Shown piece after piece: positions 35,317 to 43,835 of a stretch of DNA of 64,000 nt (positions within the stretch are counted from its first letter, which is position 1; every line of letters begins with the position of its first letter). Under the pieces are notes generated by a model. The model worked only from the letters and a program-made list of their open reading frames with translations, was not told the origin of the DNA and did not search any database. Source of the stretch: Telmatospirillum sp. J64-1. Lineage in GTDB: Bacteria; Pseudomonadota; Alphaproteobacteria; Rhodospirillales; Magnetospirillaceae. The position numbers were made by a program, and so were the translations under genes. Location: NCBI RefSeq assembly GCF_006980715.1, contig NZ_SBHN01000001.1, positions 1 to 64,000 on the forward strand, written 5' to 3'.

Positions 35317-36546
35317 ATGAAGACCTCCGCGAGAGCCATGCCGGAGCGCTATCACATTCACTTGGATGCCGTGGGCGGTGTTGCCGGGGATATGTTCGTG
35401 GCGTCGATGCTGCATGCGATGCCCGGCCTGACCCAGCGAGTCATGGCGGATATCATGGCCGTCCTGCCCCCGGGAAGCGGGCTGCCGGTGCTCAGTGAAA
35501 CCCTGTCGGGCGGTATTGCCGCTCGTCACTTCCGCCTGATACAGGACAGCCATTCCCCTTCTTCAGGGGACGCGGATCATCACCATTCCCTTTCCCATCA
35601 TGACGGCCTGGGCACCTATCGCGGCATGTGCGCGCGGATCCGGGACGCCAGATTGAACGAGGGGACTGCGGCCGCAGCTCTTGCCATTTTCGCCATTCTC
35701 GCCGAGGCGGAAGCCGCGATCCACCAGGTTCCCGTCGAGGATGTCCATTTCCACGAGATCGGAGACTGGGATTCCTTGATGGATGTGGTTGCCGCCGGGA
35801 GTATCGCGGCAGCCCTCCCGAGGGCTGAATGGAGCGTCTCTCCGCTGCCCTTGGGGGGCGGAATGGTGCAGACGGCCCATGGCAAATTGCCTGTTCCGGC
35901 ACCGGCTACGGCTGCGATCCTGCAAGATTACCTCTGGCGCGATGATCATGTCGGTGGCGAGCGGGTGACGCCGACCGGGGCTGCGATCCTCCGCTTCCTG
36001 ACCGGAGGCAAGGCGGGCGCGAAACCTACGGAAGCTGTCCTGGCCGCTACAGGATATGGGGCCGGCACTCGCCAGCTTTCCGGCATGCCGAATGTCTTGC
36101 GGAGCATGGTCTTCACCATGGCCCAGCCGGAAGATTGCTGCGAGCGGCTGGAAATGATGTCGTTCGACATCGATGACATGACCGCAGAGGAAATGGCCCA
36201 GGCCGCGGACCGGCTTCGGGGGCATCCAGGGGTGCTCGAACTGACCATGACCAGCGGTCTGGGAAAGAAAGGGCGCTTGCTGACGACCTTCCAGCTTCTT
36301 GTCCGTCCGGAAACCCTGAAAGAGGTCTCGGACGAGGTCTTTCTTCAGACATCCACCCTTGGGCTGCGCTGGCATGCGGTACAGCGCCGCAGCCTGAAAA
36401 GGGAAGCTGCAACGCGGGACGGATATCGCCTCAAGCGCGCTTTCCGGCCTGACGGAACGGTCACCGCCAAGATCGAAAGCGACGACCTTGCCAGGCTCGA
36501 AACCTTGGCCCGCAGGCGGCAACGCAGGAAAGTCCTGGAAGAATGA
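35317..36546 (+). CDS. larC: LarC: nickel insertion protein for the nickel-pincer cofactor
   Basis: A 409-residue LarC, the CTP-dependent enzyme that inserts nickel into the pincer precursor. Signatures are HLDAVGGVAGDMFVASMLHA, HFHEIGDWDSLMDVV, GGGMVQTAHGKLPVPAPAT and the C-terminal MSFDIDDMTAEEMA. A histidine-rich stretch (ADHHHSLSHHDG, about residues 84-96) could hold nickel. It is a single frame, unlike the split larC1/larC2 of some lactobacilli. ATG 35317 lies 1 base after the larA-like stop; ATG 35338 (MPERYHIHLD) is an alternative. The stop overlaps the larE start. Confidence 0.9.
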   Translation: MKTSARAMPERYHIHLDAVGGVAGDMFVASMLHAMPGLTQRVMADIMAVLPPGSGLPVLSETLSGGIAARHFRLIQDSHSPSSGDADHHHSLSHHDGLGTYRGMCARIRDARLNEGTAAAALAIFAILAEAEAAIHQVPVEDVHFHEIGDWDSLMDVVAAGSIAAALPRAEWSVSPLPLGGGMVQTAHGKLPVPAPATAAILQDYLWRDDHVGGERVTPTGAAILRFLTGGKAGAKPTEAVLAATGYGAGTRQLSGMPNVLRSMVFTMAQPEDCCERLEMMSFDIDDMTAEEMAQAADRLRGHPGVLELTMTSGLGKKGRLLTTFQLLVRPETLKEVSDEVFLQTSTLGLRWHAVQRRSLKREAATRDGYRLKRAFRPDGTVTAKIESDDLARLETLARRRQRRKVLEE

Positions 36547-37343
36547 AATGGGCTGAGCCGTATCTCAGCAGGCTGCTGGCCTTTCTCGATGCGCAAGGTC
36601 CTCTTGCCATCGCGGTCAGCGGCGGAGTCGACAGCATGACGCTTGCATCCGTGGCGCATCGCTATGCCGCTGAAAAGCCGTTGATGATCCATGCGGTCTC
36701 TCCCGCCGTGCCGTCCTCGGCCCGTGATCTCTTGCTCGATCATGCGCAGGCGGAGGGATGGGACCTGAGTTTCCTGGATGCGGGCGAACAGGATGATTCC
36801 CGGTATAGGGCCAATCCCTATGACAGATGCTATTTCTGCAAATCCAATCTCTATGCCTCGATCCGCAAGGTCACGGCGCGGACCATCGCCTCGGGCACCA
36901 ATCTCGACGATCTGGGGGATTATCGCCCCGGCTTGCAGGCGGCAAAAGAACATGGAGTCGTCCATCCCTTCGTGATGGCCGGGATCGACAAGGCCGCCAT
37001 TCGTGAGATCGCGCGCCGGTTTGGCTTCAGCACCTTCTCGGAACTGCCTGCCCAGCCTTGCCTGGCCAGTCGCGTGGAAACAGGAATAAGAATCGATCCC
37101 CTGGATCTCCGCTTTGTCGACGAGGCCGAGAAAGCGGTGCGGGATCATCTCGGGGAACGGCATGTGATACGGGTGCGTTTGCGCCGGCAAGGCGTGTTCC
37201 TGGAGATTTCCTGCGCGCTTTCCGACCGGAGGAAGGAAGAGGTTGCGCAAACCATGCGGCGTCTGTGTCTTGAATATGGTCGGGTCTTCATGGCGATAGA
37301 GGACTATCGCCAAGGTGCGGCTTTCGTGGACAGGAAGGCCTGA
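36543..37343 (+). CDS. larE: LarE: ATP-dependent sacrificial sulfur transferase
   Basis: A 266-residue PP-loop enzyme that adenylates the dicarboxylated pyridinium and adds sulfur. Motifs are the PP-loop SGGVDS (26-31), NPYDRCYFCKSNLY with Cys96 and Cys99, and PCLASR with Cys173, the position of the sulfur-donating Cys in the characterised enzyme (Cys176, from memory). It overlaps larC at its start (ATGA) and larB at its end (TGATG). Confidence 0.92.
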   Translation: MKWAEPYLSRLLAFLDAQGPLAIAVSGGVDSMTLASVAHRYAAEKPLMIHAVSPAVPSSARDLLLDHAQAEGWDLSFLDAGEQDDSRYRANPYDRCYFCKSNLYASIRKVTARTIASGTNLDDLGDYRPGLQAAKEHGVVHPFVMAGIDKAAIREIARRFGFSTFSELPAQPCLASRVETGIRIDPLDLRFVDEAEKAVRDHLGERHVIRVRLRRQGVFLEISCALSDRRKEEVAQTMRRLCLEYGRVFMAIEDYRQGAAFVDRKA

Positions 37344-37996
37344 TGACGCCGGCCAAAATGGATTGGGAGCGCGTGAAGCGCACAGGGCTTCCGGAAGCCG
37401 TCTATGGAGAAGGGAAAAGCCTTTCCCAACTCGCGGCCATTCTTGCCGACGCGGCCGAGACGGGAAGACGGCTTCTGGTCACGAGGCTGACGCCCGAGCG
37501 CTTCCAGGCTTTGCCGGAGGAATTGAAGGTCCGGCTCGATTACGACGAGGAGTCGAGAACAGCCATTCTCGGAGAGGCCGTGATCGCATCTCACGGTATC
37601 GTGACGATCGTGACCGCGGGCCTTGCGGATATGCCGGTCGCCGGAGAGGTGGCCCGTACCCTGGCCTTTTCCGGGGTCGAGGCAAGATGCGTCGCGGATG
37701 TCGGCGTTGCCGGCCTGTGGCGTCTTATGGACAGCCTGTCCGAGATACGGGAGGCGGAGGTGGTGATCGCAGTGGCGGGGATGGAGGGGGCCCTCTTCAG
37801 CGTGCTCGCAGGGCTTGTCGCGGCGCCGATCATCGCCGTGCCCACCTCCGTCGGACGCGGTGTCACTGAAGGCGGGCATGTGGCCTTGCATTCCGCCTTG
37901 GGAAGCTGCGCGCCGGGATTGCTCACGGTGAACATCGACAACGGTTTCGGCGCAGCGCAGGCCGCGCTGCGCATCCTCCAAAGGGGGCGGATGTAG
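37343..37996 (+). CDS. larB: LarB: nickel-pincer cofactor carboxylase/hydrolase
   Basis: A 217-residue LarB with a PurE-like C-terminal domain. It carboxylates and hydrolyses nicotinic acid adenine dinucleotide, the first step of cofactor synthesis. Family motifs are the central VTAGLADMPVAGEVARTL, the loop VAGMEGALFSVLAGLV, and GSCAPGLLTVNIDNGFGAA with Cys189, the probable adduct-forming residue. It is the last gene of the long operon from tctB and completes the set B, C and E needed to make the cofactor. Confidence 0.92.
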   Translation: MTPAKMDWERVKRTGLPEAVYGEGKSLSQLAAILADAAETGRRLLVTRLTPERFQALPEELKVRLDYDEESRTAILGEAVIASHGIVTIVTAGLADMPVAGEVARTLAFSGVEARCVADVGVAGLWRLMDSLSEIREAEVVIAVAGMEGALFSVLAGLVAAPIIAVPTSVGRGVTEGGHVALHSALGSCAPGLLTVNIDNGFGAAQAALRILQRGRM

Positions 37997-38004
37997 TCTC
38001 TCTC

Positions 38005-38445
38005 CTACCGTTCGACCGCTTCGGCATTCTGCCATTCCGGCAGAGGGAACAGGCGGTCATAGCTCCAGTTGAACACGAAGGCGTAGCACAGGTAGAAGAG
38101 GGCGAAGGATGCATCCATCACGAATGCCTCCCACAGGCCGATGTTCAGATACCATGCGAAGAAAGGCAGCAGGACGCCCAACAGGCCGGCTTCGAACAGG
38201 ATCGCGTGGATGACGCGGATCGGCGTGGTTTTCAGCGTGCTGCCCCGGGCCCGCTGCATCGCGTGGTCGAAAAGCCAATTGTAGATGTAGTTCCAGACCG
38301 TCGCGAGCATGGCGCTTACGAGGCCCACGACACCGATATCGTGCATCGGCTTGTCGAAAGCCCATGTCGCGAGCGGGATGATGAGTGCCAGACCAATGAT
38401 TTCGAAGCTGATCGCGTGACGGATGCGATCCCGTACCGTGCGCAT
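38005..38445 (-). CDS. PACE-family multidrug/biguanide efflux protein
   Basis: A 146-residue inner-membrane protein with four helices in two bacterial transmembrane pair domains. The opening MRTVRDRIRHAISFEIIGL places Glu15 at the same position as the essential Glu15 of AceI (from memory). The second pair repeats the pattern (RVIHAILFEAGLLG). Known members export chlorhexidine, acriflavine or short diamines by proton antiport. It is convergent with larB and seems unrelated to it. A GTCCGGG-TCGT-CCCGGAC inverted repeat lies just upstream of its start. Confidence 0.88.
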   Translation of the reverse strand: MRTVRDRIRHAISFEIIGLALIIPLATWAFDKPMHDIGVVGLVSAMLATVWNYIYNWLFDHAMQRARGSTLKTTPIRVIHAILFEAGLLGVLLPFFAWYLNIGLWEAFVMDASFALFYLCYAFVFNWSYDRLFPLPEWQNAEAVER

Positions 38446-38463
38446 TGCCTACTCCTGGGAAGA

Positions 38464-38481
38464 GTCCGGGTCGTCCCGGAC
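38464..38481. promoter_or_regulatory. Inverted repeat GTCCGGG-TCGT-CCCGGAC upstream of the PACE gene
   Basis: A perfect 7-bp inverted repeat lies 19 bases before the start on the minus strand. It could act as an operator or as a hairpin in the 5' leader. No regulator gene adjoins it. Confidence 0.35.
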
Positions 38482-38667
38482 AATCATCGCCCCGGCAACG
38501 GGGGGAGGTCGTCCTCGCTTGTGCCCCTCATGGACCGGCGACAGGGCATCGGGGGACGGCATTGTCCCGGTTTCACCCTGGAGGTCAAGGGTAACAATAC
38601 CGTCATTGTCCACTTCTCGAGCCTCTGACGCCGGAACGCAGGGCGGCCATGGCCGGGATTGCTTCGC

Positions 38668-39234
38668 TCAGCGTTCCACGATCATCTTGTTCACCAGTTC
38701 GGCGGAGTTGCGGACGCCCAGCTTGCGCATGATCGAGGCGCGATGGACCTCGATGGTGCGGGGCGACAGTCCCATCATCTGGCCGATTTCCTTGCTGGTG
38801 TAGCCGTTCACGATATAGCGCGCCACTTCGCGTTCCTTGGGGGTCAGCGCGACCGTGCTGGGCGCGCGGTCCTCGATCTTCTCGAAGGTCCAGACCATCA
38901 ACTGGAAGGGATCGTTGGGCGTCAGCGTGCGGCCGCGCGCGCGGGTCCAGATGATCTCGCCCGTCTTGCGCTGCATGAAGCGCTCGTCCTGATAGCGCGG
39001 GCGGCTTTCCAGCCAGCGATGCCAGCGGGCGCCGGTCTTTTCGTAATCGGCGTTGGAAGGATAGAGCACCCGGATGGACTGGCCCTCGAGGTCGAGACGG
39101 TTCCAGCCGAAAAGCAGCTCGATCTCGGTATTCGCCTTCAGGATGCGCCGGTGGGAGAGGATCATGATGCCGATCGGCGCATCCATGAAGCCGGTTAAAT
39201 TCAGCACCTCGTCCGAAAGCTGCAGGTCCTCCAT
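38668..39234 (-). CDS. PAS-LuxR transcriptional regulator
   Basis: A 188-residue regulator. Residues about 8-118 form a PAS domain (FMDAPIGIMILSHRRILKANTEIELLFGW, then MQRKTGEIIWTRARG) and 125-185 a LuxR helix-turn-helix (LTPKEREVARYIVNGYTSKEIGQMMGLSPRTIEVHRASIMRKLGV). I prefer the ATG at 39234, with GAGGGAGG upstream; an in-frame ATG lies at 39267. It is divergent from the thiolase operon and probably activates it in response to a ligand or redox signal in the PAS domain. A cluster of TACGTA motifs lies between them. Confidence 0.87.
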   Translation of the reverse strand: MEDLQLSDEVLNLTGFMDAPIGIMILSHRRILKANTEIELLFGWNRLDLEGQSIRVLYPSNADYEKTGARWHRWLESRPRYQDERFMQRKTGEIIWTRARGRTLTPNDPFQLMVWTFEKIEDRAPSTVALTPKEREVARYIVNGYTSKEIGQMMGLSPRTIEVHRASIMRKLGVRNSAELVNKMIVER

Positions 39235-39273
39235 GGCGCTTTGCCTCCCTCTATGGCCATGCTGCATGTGCGT

Positions 39274-39304
39274 CTACGTATTTTATACGTAGTATTTTAC
39301 GTAG
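39274..39304. promoter_or_regulatory. Three TACGTA repeats in the luxR/thiolase intergenic region
   Basis: TACGTA occurs at 39275-39280, 39286-39291 and 39298-39303, spaced 11 and 12 bases apart, about one helical turn. The first two form the palindrome CTACGTA-TTTTA-TACGTAG. This is a strong candidate binding site for the adjacent LuxR-type regulator. Confidence 0.6.
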
Positions 39305-39388
39305 AACACCGAATTGTTCGCCTTCCTATAATCAGGAAAACTATGGGGTCCCTGCAATCAGGAAGACCAACGCGAGGAAGGGCGCCCC

Positions 39389-40564
39389 ATGCACAGCACG
39401 GCTTTCATCATCGGCAGCGGCCATACTAAGTTCGGCCGCTTGCAGGAGAATCTCGAGGAACTCATCGTCGCCGCCGCGCGCGAGGCGATTGCCGATGCCG
39501 GCATCGCGCCGGGCGACATCGACGCCGTCTTCCTGGGCAATTTCAATTCGGGCCTCGTGCCCGACGGCTTCGCCTCCTCGCTGATCCACCAAGCTCATCC
39601 CGAGTTGCGTTTCAAGCCGGCGGCGCGCTGCGAGAATGCCTGCGCCTCGGGTTCGGCGGCGGTCCATGCCGCGCTGAACCTGATGGCGGCGGGCAAGGCG
39701 CGTCATGTCCTGGTGGTCGGGGCCGAGAAGATGACCCACCGCACCACCGCCGATGTCACCACGGCCCTGGCCGGGGCGGGCTATCAGAACGATCCGGCCG
39801 AGGCGGGACTGAGCTTCCCGCAGGTCTTCGGCATCGCCGCCGAGACCTATGGCGCGCGCTATGCCTCGCCGCTGGATGCCATGGCGCGCATCGCCGCCAA
39901 GAATCATGCCAATGCGATGAAGAATCCGCTGGCGCAGATGCACAAGGAATTGCCCTACGAATTCTGCCGCGAGGCCAGCGAGAGGAATCCGCTGATCGCG
40001 CCGCCGCTGCGGCTGAGCGATTGCTCGCTGGTGACCGACGGTGCCGCCGCCATCCTGCTCAGCACCGAGGACGGCCTGGCCGCCTCGGCCGCAAAGCGTG
40101 TCCGGGTCGCCGCGGCCGAGCATGTCTCGGATTTCCTGCCCATGAGCCGACGGGATTTCATCGCCTTCGAAGGCCCCGACCGCGCCATCGCCGCCGCCTA
40201 TGCCAAGGCGGGCATCACGGTGGCGGACCTCGATTTCGCCGAGGTGCATGACTGCTTCACCATCGCCGAATTGCTGATCTACGAATCCATGGGGCTGGCC
40301 GCCAAGGGCCAGGGCGCACGGGCGATTGAGGAAGGCATTGTCCTGCCCGGGGGCAAGCTGCCGGTCAACCTGTCGGGCGGGCTGAAGGCCAAGGGCCATC
40401 CGGTCGGCGCCAGCGGCGTCTCCATGCATGCGCTGGGCTTCCGCCAACTGACCGGTCAGGCGGGGGAGATGCAGCGCGCCGGGGCGGAATGGGGCCTGTG
40501 CTTCAACATGGGCGGCGCGGCCGTCGCCAATTACGCCACCCTGCTGAACGCGGATCGCGCCTGA
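39389..40564 (+). CDS. Thiolase-family acetyl-CoA acyltransferase (SCP2-type)
   Basis: A 391-residue thiolase. The nucleophile Cys85 lies in CENACASGSAA, with His287 (VHDCFTIAE) and His337 (KGHPVGASG) completing the site. The HDCF form and lack of the second Cys near the C-terminus mark the SCP2/nonspecific lipid-transfer branch, which cleaves or condenses branched or unusual acyl-CoAs. AGGAAGG precedes the ATG. The acyl-CoA synthetase starts 6 bases after its stop. Confidence 0.88.
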   Translation: MHSTAFIIGSGHTKFGRLQENLEELIVAAAREAIADAGIAPGDIDAVFLGNFNSGLVPDGFASSLIHQAHPELRFKPAARCENACASGSAAVHAALNLMAAGKARHVLVVGAEKMTHRTTADVTTALAGAGYQNDPAEAGLSFPQVFGIAAETYGARYASPLDAMARIAAKNHANAMKNPLAQMHKELPYEFCREASERNPLIAPPLRLSDCSLVTDGAAAILLSTEDGLAASAAKRVRVAAAEHVSDFLPMSRRDFIAFEGPDRAIAAAYAKAGITVADLDFAEVHDCFTIAELLIYESMGLAAKGQGARAIEEGIVLPGGKLPVNLSGGLKAKGHPVGASGVSMHALGFRQLTGQAGEMQRAGAEWGLCFNMGGAAVANYATLLNADRA

Positions 40565-40570
40565 CCTGCC

Positions 40571-42067
40571 ATGAATATCGCGATCTGGCTTCACCAAACT
40601 GCGCTCAGTTGGCCGGACAGCCCCGCCGTCTATGACGGGGACCGGCTTTACCAGACCTATGGCGCGCTGCATCAGGCCGTGTGCAACCGTGCGCGCCATC
40701 TGGCCGAGCATCACGGCATCCGGCGCGGCGACCGCGTGGCCTTCTTCTCGCAGAACCTGCCCGCCTATATCGAGGCGATGCATGCCTGCTGGTGGATCGG
40801 CGCCATCGTGGTGCCGGTGAACTACAAGCTCCATCCGCGCGAGGCGCAGTGGATCATTGAGAATGCCGAGGCGAAGCTGGTGCTGACGCAGACGGGGGAT
40901 GTCTTCGCCGATATCCCCGCGATCCGCGAGGCGCGGCTCGATGATGTGCCGTTCCAGGACACACCGCTTTCGGCCCCGCTCGGGGTGGATGACCAGGACC
41001 TGGCCTGGCTGTTTTACACCTCGGGCACGACGGGACGGCCCAAGGGCGTGATGCTCAGCCACGACAACCTGCGTCACATGACGCTTTGTTATGCGCTGGA
41101 TGTCGATGCCTCTTATCGCGAGGACCACGTGCTTTACGCCGCGCCGATGTCGCATGGTGCGGGGCTCTACATGTTCGCGCCGATCCGGGCGGGAGCGGCG
41201 CATGTGGTGCCCGCGTCGCGCGGCTTTAACTGCGAGGAGATCATCTCGCTGGCTGGGACCCGCGGCAATCTGGTCTTCTTTGCCGCCCCCACCATGGTGA
41301 AGCGCCTCATCGCGGCGGCGCGGGAGAGAGGCTATCGCGGCGAGGGCATCCGCACGGTGATCTATGGCGGCGGGCCGATGTATGCCTCCGACATCGACGA
41401 GGCCTTGGAAACCTTCGGGCCGCGTTTCGTGCAGATCTACGGCCAGGGCGAATCGCCGATGACCATTTCGGCCTTGTCACGCGATCTGGTCGCCGACGAG
41501 ACCCATCCGCGCTGGCGGCTGCGGCGGGCTTCGGTCGGCGTGGCGCAAAGCTGCGTCACGCTGTGCATCCTGGGCCCCGAGGGAGAGGAATTGCCCCCGG
41601 GCCAGACCGGCGAGATCTGCCTGCGGGGGCCGACCGTCATGCAGGGCTATTGGCGGAACGCCGAGGCCAGCGCCGAGACCTTGCGCGGCGGCTGGTTGCA
41701 TACCGGCGATCTGGGCCATCTCGACGAGGACGGTTTCCTCTACCTGACCGACCGCTCGAAGGACGTGATCATCTCGGGCGGCACGAACATCTATCCGCGC
41801 GAGGTGGAAGAGGTGCTGCTGCGCCATCCGGCGGTCTTCGAGGTGGCGGTGATCGGCGAGCCGGAACCCGAATGGGGCGAGCAGGTCGTGGCCTATGTCG
41901 TCCGCGCGGAGGGAGCCCAGGTGAAGGAGGCCGAACTCGACAGTTTCTGCCGCCAGAATATCGCCTCGTTCAAGAAGCCGAAGCGCTATGTCTTCGTCTC
42001 CAGCCTGCCGAAGAACAGTTACGGAAAGATCCTGAAGACGGAATTGCGGAACACTGTCCTGACCTGA
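40571..42067 (+). CDS. Class I adenylate-forming acyl-CoA synthetase
   Basis: A 498-residue AMP-dependent ligase that activates a carboxylic acid to its CoA ester. Motifs are the P-loop YTSGTTGRPKGVMLSH (about 149-165), IYGQGE, the A7 TGDLGHLDEDGFLYLTDRSKD hinge and the catalytic Lys in KNSYGKILKTELR. There is no clear ribosome-binding site, and the 6-base distance to the thiolase stop suggests translational coupling. With the TRAP transporter it would trap an imported acid as a CoA thioester. Confidence 0.9.
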   Translation: MNIAIWLHQTALSWPDSPAVYDGDRLYQTYGALHQAVCNRARHLAEHHGIRRGDRVAFFSQNLPAYIEAMHACWWIGAIVVPVNYKLHPREAQWIIENAEAKLVLTQTGDVFADIPAIREARLDDVPFQDTPLSAPLGVDDQDLAWLFYTSGTTGRPKGVMLSHDNLRHMTLCYALDVDASYREDHVLYAAPMSHGAGLYMFAPIRAGAAHVVPASRGFNCEEIISLAGTRGNLVFFAAPTMVKRLIAAARERGYRGEGIRTVIYGGGPMYASDIDEALETFGPRFVQIYGQGESPMTISALSRDLVADETHPRWRLRRASVGVAQSCVTLCILGPEGEELPPGQTGEICLRGPTVMQGYWRNAEASAETLRGGWLHTGDLGHLDEDGFLYLTDRSKDVIISGGTNIYPREVEEVLLRHPAVFEVAVIGEPEPEWGEQVVAYVVRAEGAQVKEAELDSFCRQNIASFKKPKRYVFVSSLPKNSYGKILKTELRNTVLT

Positions 42068-42122
42068 TCAATGAAATGCGCCGAGTGAACAAACTCGGGC
42101 TCAATAAATGGGAGGAATTCAC

Positions 42123-43208
42123 ATGAATAGACGGGATTTCCTGAAAACGACGGGCATGCTGGCCGGTGCTGGCCTGATCTCCGGCTTCCCGGGCTTGGCC
42201 CGCGCCGCCACCTCCTTGAAATTCGACAGCTACGTGACCGAAAGCGCCGGTCCGTCCTGGATCGACCGCTGGTTCCTGGAAGAGCTGCAGAAGCGCACCA
42301 ATGGCGAGATCGCGATCCGCTATTTCTGGGCAGGCAGCCTGAACAAGGTGGGCGAGCATTTGGGGGCGGTGCGCGACGGCACCTCCGAGATCACGTTGAT
42401 CTCGCCCGGCTATTACCAGGCCGAGGTCCCGGTGACGCGCGGGCTGGAATGGTATTATCGCGTCGACCGGGCGGATACGCTGCAACTGGTCTGCCGTGAT
42501 GTCTACGAGCAGTTCGAGCCGCTGCGCCAGGAATGGGAACAGCGTCACCGTTCCAAGATCCTGTATTGGACCAACTGGAACTATGCCCCGCTGGTGATGC
42601 GCAATCCGATCAACTCGATCGAGGACATCAGGGGCAAGAAGATCCGCGGCTATGGCGTCGCGACCGATGTGATCGAACGGCTGGGCGGCGTGGCCGTGCC
42701 GATGGCGGCCGGCGAGGTCTATCAGGCACTCGAACGCGGCGTGCTCGACGGGGTCTACGGCTTCGACTTCGTGACGGCGGTCGCCTACAAGCTGCACGAG
42801 ATCGCGCCGAACTTCTACGACATCGGCGATGGTGCCCATGCGCCGGCGGTGACCGTGATGAACATGCGGGTCTGGGACCGGCTGTCCGACGATCACAAGC
42901 AGATCTGCCAGGATCTGGCCGAGGAGCTCTATAACGGCAAGTTCACCGAGATCTATGACCAGGTGCTTGCCGATTACGTCAAGAAGGTCCTGGACGAGGG
43001 CGGCAAGCTGAGTTCGCTGCCCGAGGAAGAGAAGGCCAAGGCCCGCGCCCTGGTCCAGCCCGCCCAGGTCGAGGCCTGGGTCGAACGGGTCGCCAAGCCT
43101 GCGGGCGTCGACGGCGCGGAGATGCAGCGCCTCATCGAGGAGGCCATCGCCAAGCATGCGCCTTCCGGCAAGATGAAGCGCCCGGACGAGATCGCCGTGG
43201 CGATGTGA
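42123..43208 (+). CDS. TRAP transporter solute-binding protein (DctP family), Tat-type signal
   Basis: A 361-residue TRAP receptor. The N-terminus MNRRDFLKTTGMLAGAGLISG has a twin-arginine RRDFLK motif, suggesting export in folded form, which is seen in some DctP proteins. The mature part begins near ATSLKFDSYVTESAGPSW. The GGGAGGAATTCAC before the ATG decides the start; an in-frame ATG at 42108 precedes that site. It serves the DctQ and DctM proteins that follow. Confidence 0.9.
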   Translation: MNRRDFLKTTGMLAGAGLISGFPGLARAATSLKFDSYVTESAGPSWIDRWFLEELQKRTNGEIAIRYFWAGSLNKVGEHLGAVRDGTSEITLISPGYYQAEVPVTRGLEWYYRVDRADTLQLVCRDVYEQFEPLRQEWEQRHRSKILYWTNWNYAPLVMRNPINSIEDIRGKKIRGYGVATDVIERLGGVAVPMAAGEVYQALERGVLDGVYGFDFVTAVAYKLHEIAPNFYDIGDGAHAPAVTVMNMRVWDRLSDDHKQICQDLAEELYNGKFTEIYDQVLADYVKKVLDEGGKLSSLPEEEKAKARALVQPAQVEAWVERVAKPAGVDGAEMQRLIEEAIAKHAPSGKMKRPDEIAVAM

Positions 43209-43215
43209 GGGTAGC

Positions 43216-43734
43216 ATGGAAACCCTGAACCGCATCCTCGATGGCATCGCGCGGGTGACAGGTTGGATCGCCCTGGGCTTCCTGGCCTTCATGATGTTCG
43301 CGATCACGGTCGATGTGGTGGCGCGCGCCCTTATGGGCCGCGCCGTCCCCGGCCTCTTCGAAATGTCGGAGATGTCCATGGTGATGGTGGTCTTCATGGG
43401 CCTTGGCTTCGCCTTGGTCGATGATGCCCATATCCGCGTGACGATGCTGACCGACATGCTGTCCGAGCGCGGCGCGCGCCTTTGCACGGCGCTGTCCTGG
43501 GTCTTCGCAGCCCTGATCTTCGTGATGCTCGCCTGGCCCGCCACCAACGAGGCGGCCTATTCCTTCGAGATCCGCGAGTTCCGCTGGGGCTATTTCCAGA
43601 TTCCGATCTGGTGGGCGAAGATCGCCGTTGCCGTCGGGTTGTGGTTCGCGGCCCTTCAGGCCCTTGTGCATGCCGCAAGGATCGCCACGGGCCGCCAAGC
43701 CCATCAATCCGCCGTCAAGGCAGCCGTGCATTAA
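43216..43734 (+). CDS. TRAP transporter small permease (DctQ family)
   Basis: A 172-residue protein with four hydrophobic segments and the DctQ pattern MFAITVDVVARALMGRAVPGLFEMSEMSMV. It lies 7 bases after dctP and has GAGGGTAGC before the ATG. A gap of about 100 bases separates it from dctM. Confidence 0.88.
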   Translation: METLNRILDGIARVTGWIALGFLAFMMFAITVDVVARALMGRAVPGLFEMSEMSMVMVVFMGLGFALVDDAHIRVTMLTDMLSERGARLCTALSWVFAALIFVMLAWPATNEAAYSFEIREFRWGYFQIPIWWAKIAVAVGLWFAALQALVHAARIATGRQAHQSAVKAAVH

Positions 43735-43835
43735 GCGCGTGCCGGGATCCGGGGGCGGCGTGGGCGTTTTTCCGCGTCAAAGCTGCCGCCGGGGCCCGAG
43801 CCACCGTCTTGGCCCGCTCGCAGTCAGGAATTCCG

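Noticed and set aside
39341-41203. 620-residue antisense open frame opposite the thiolase and CoA ligase
   Set aside because: It has the same shadow composition and lies opposite two genes with complete catalytic motifs.
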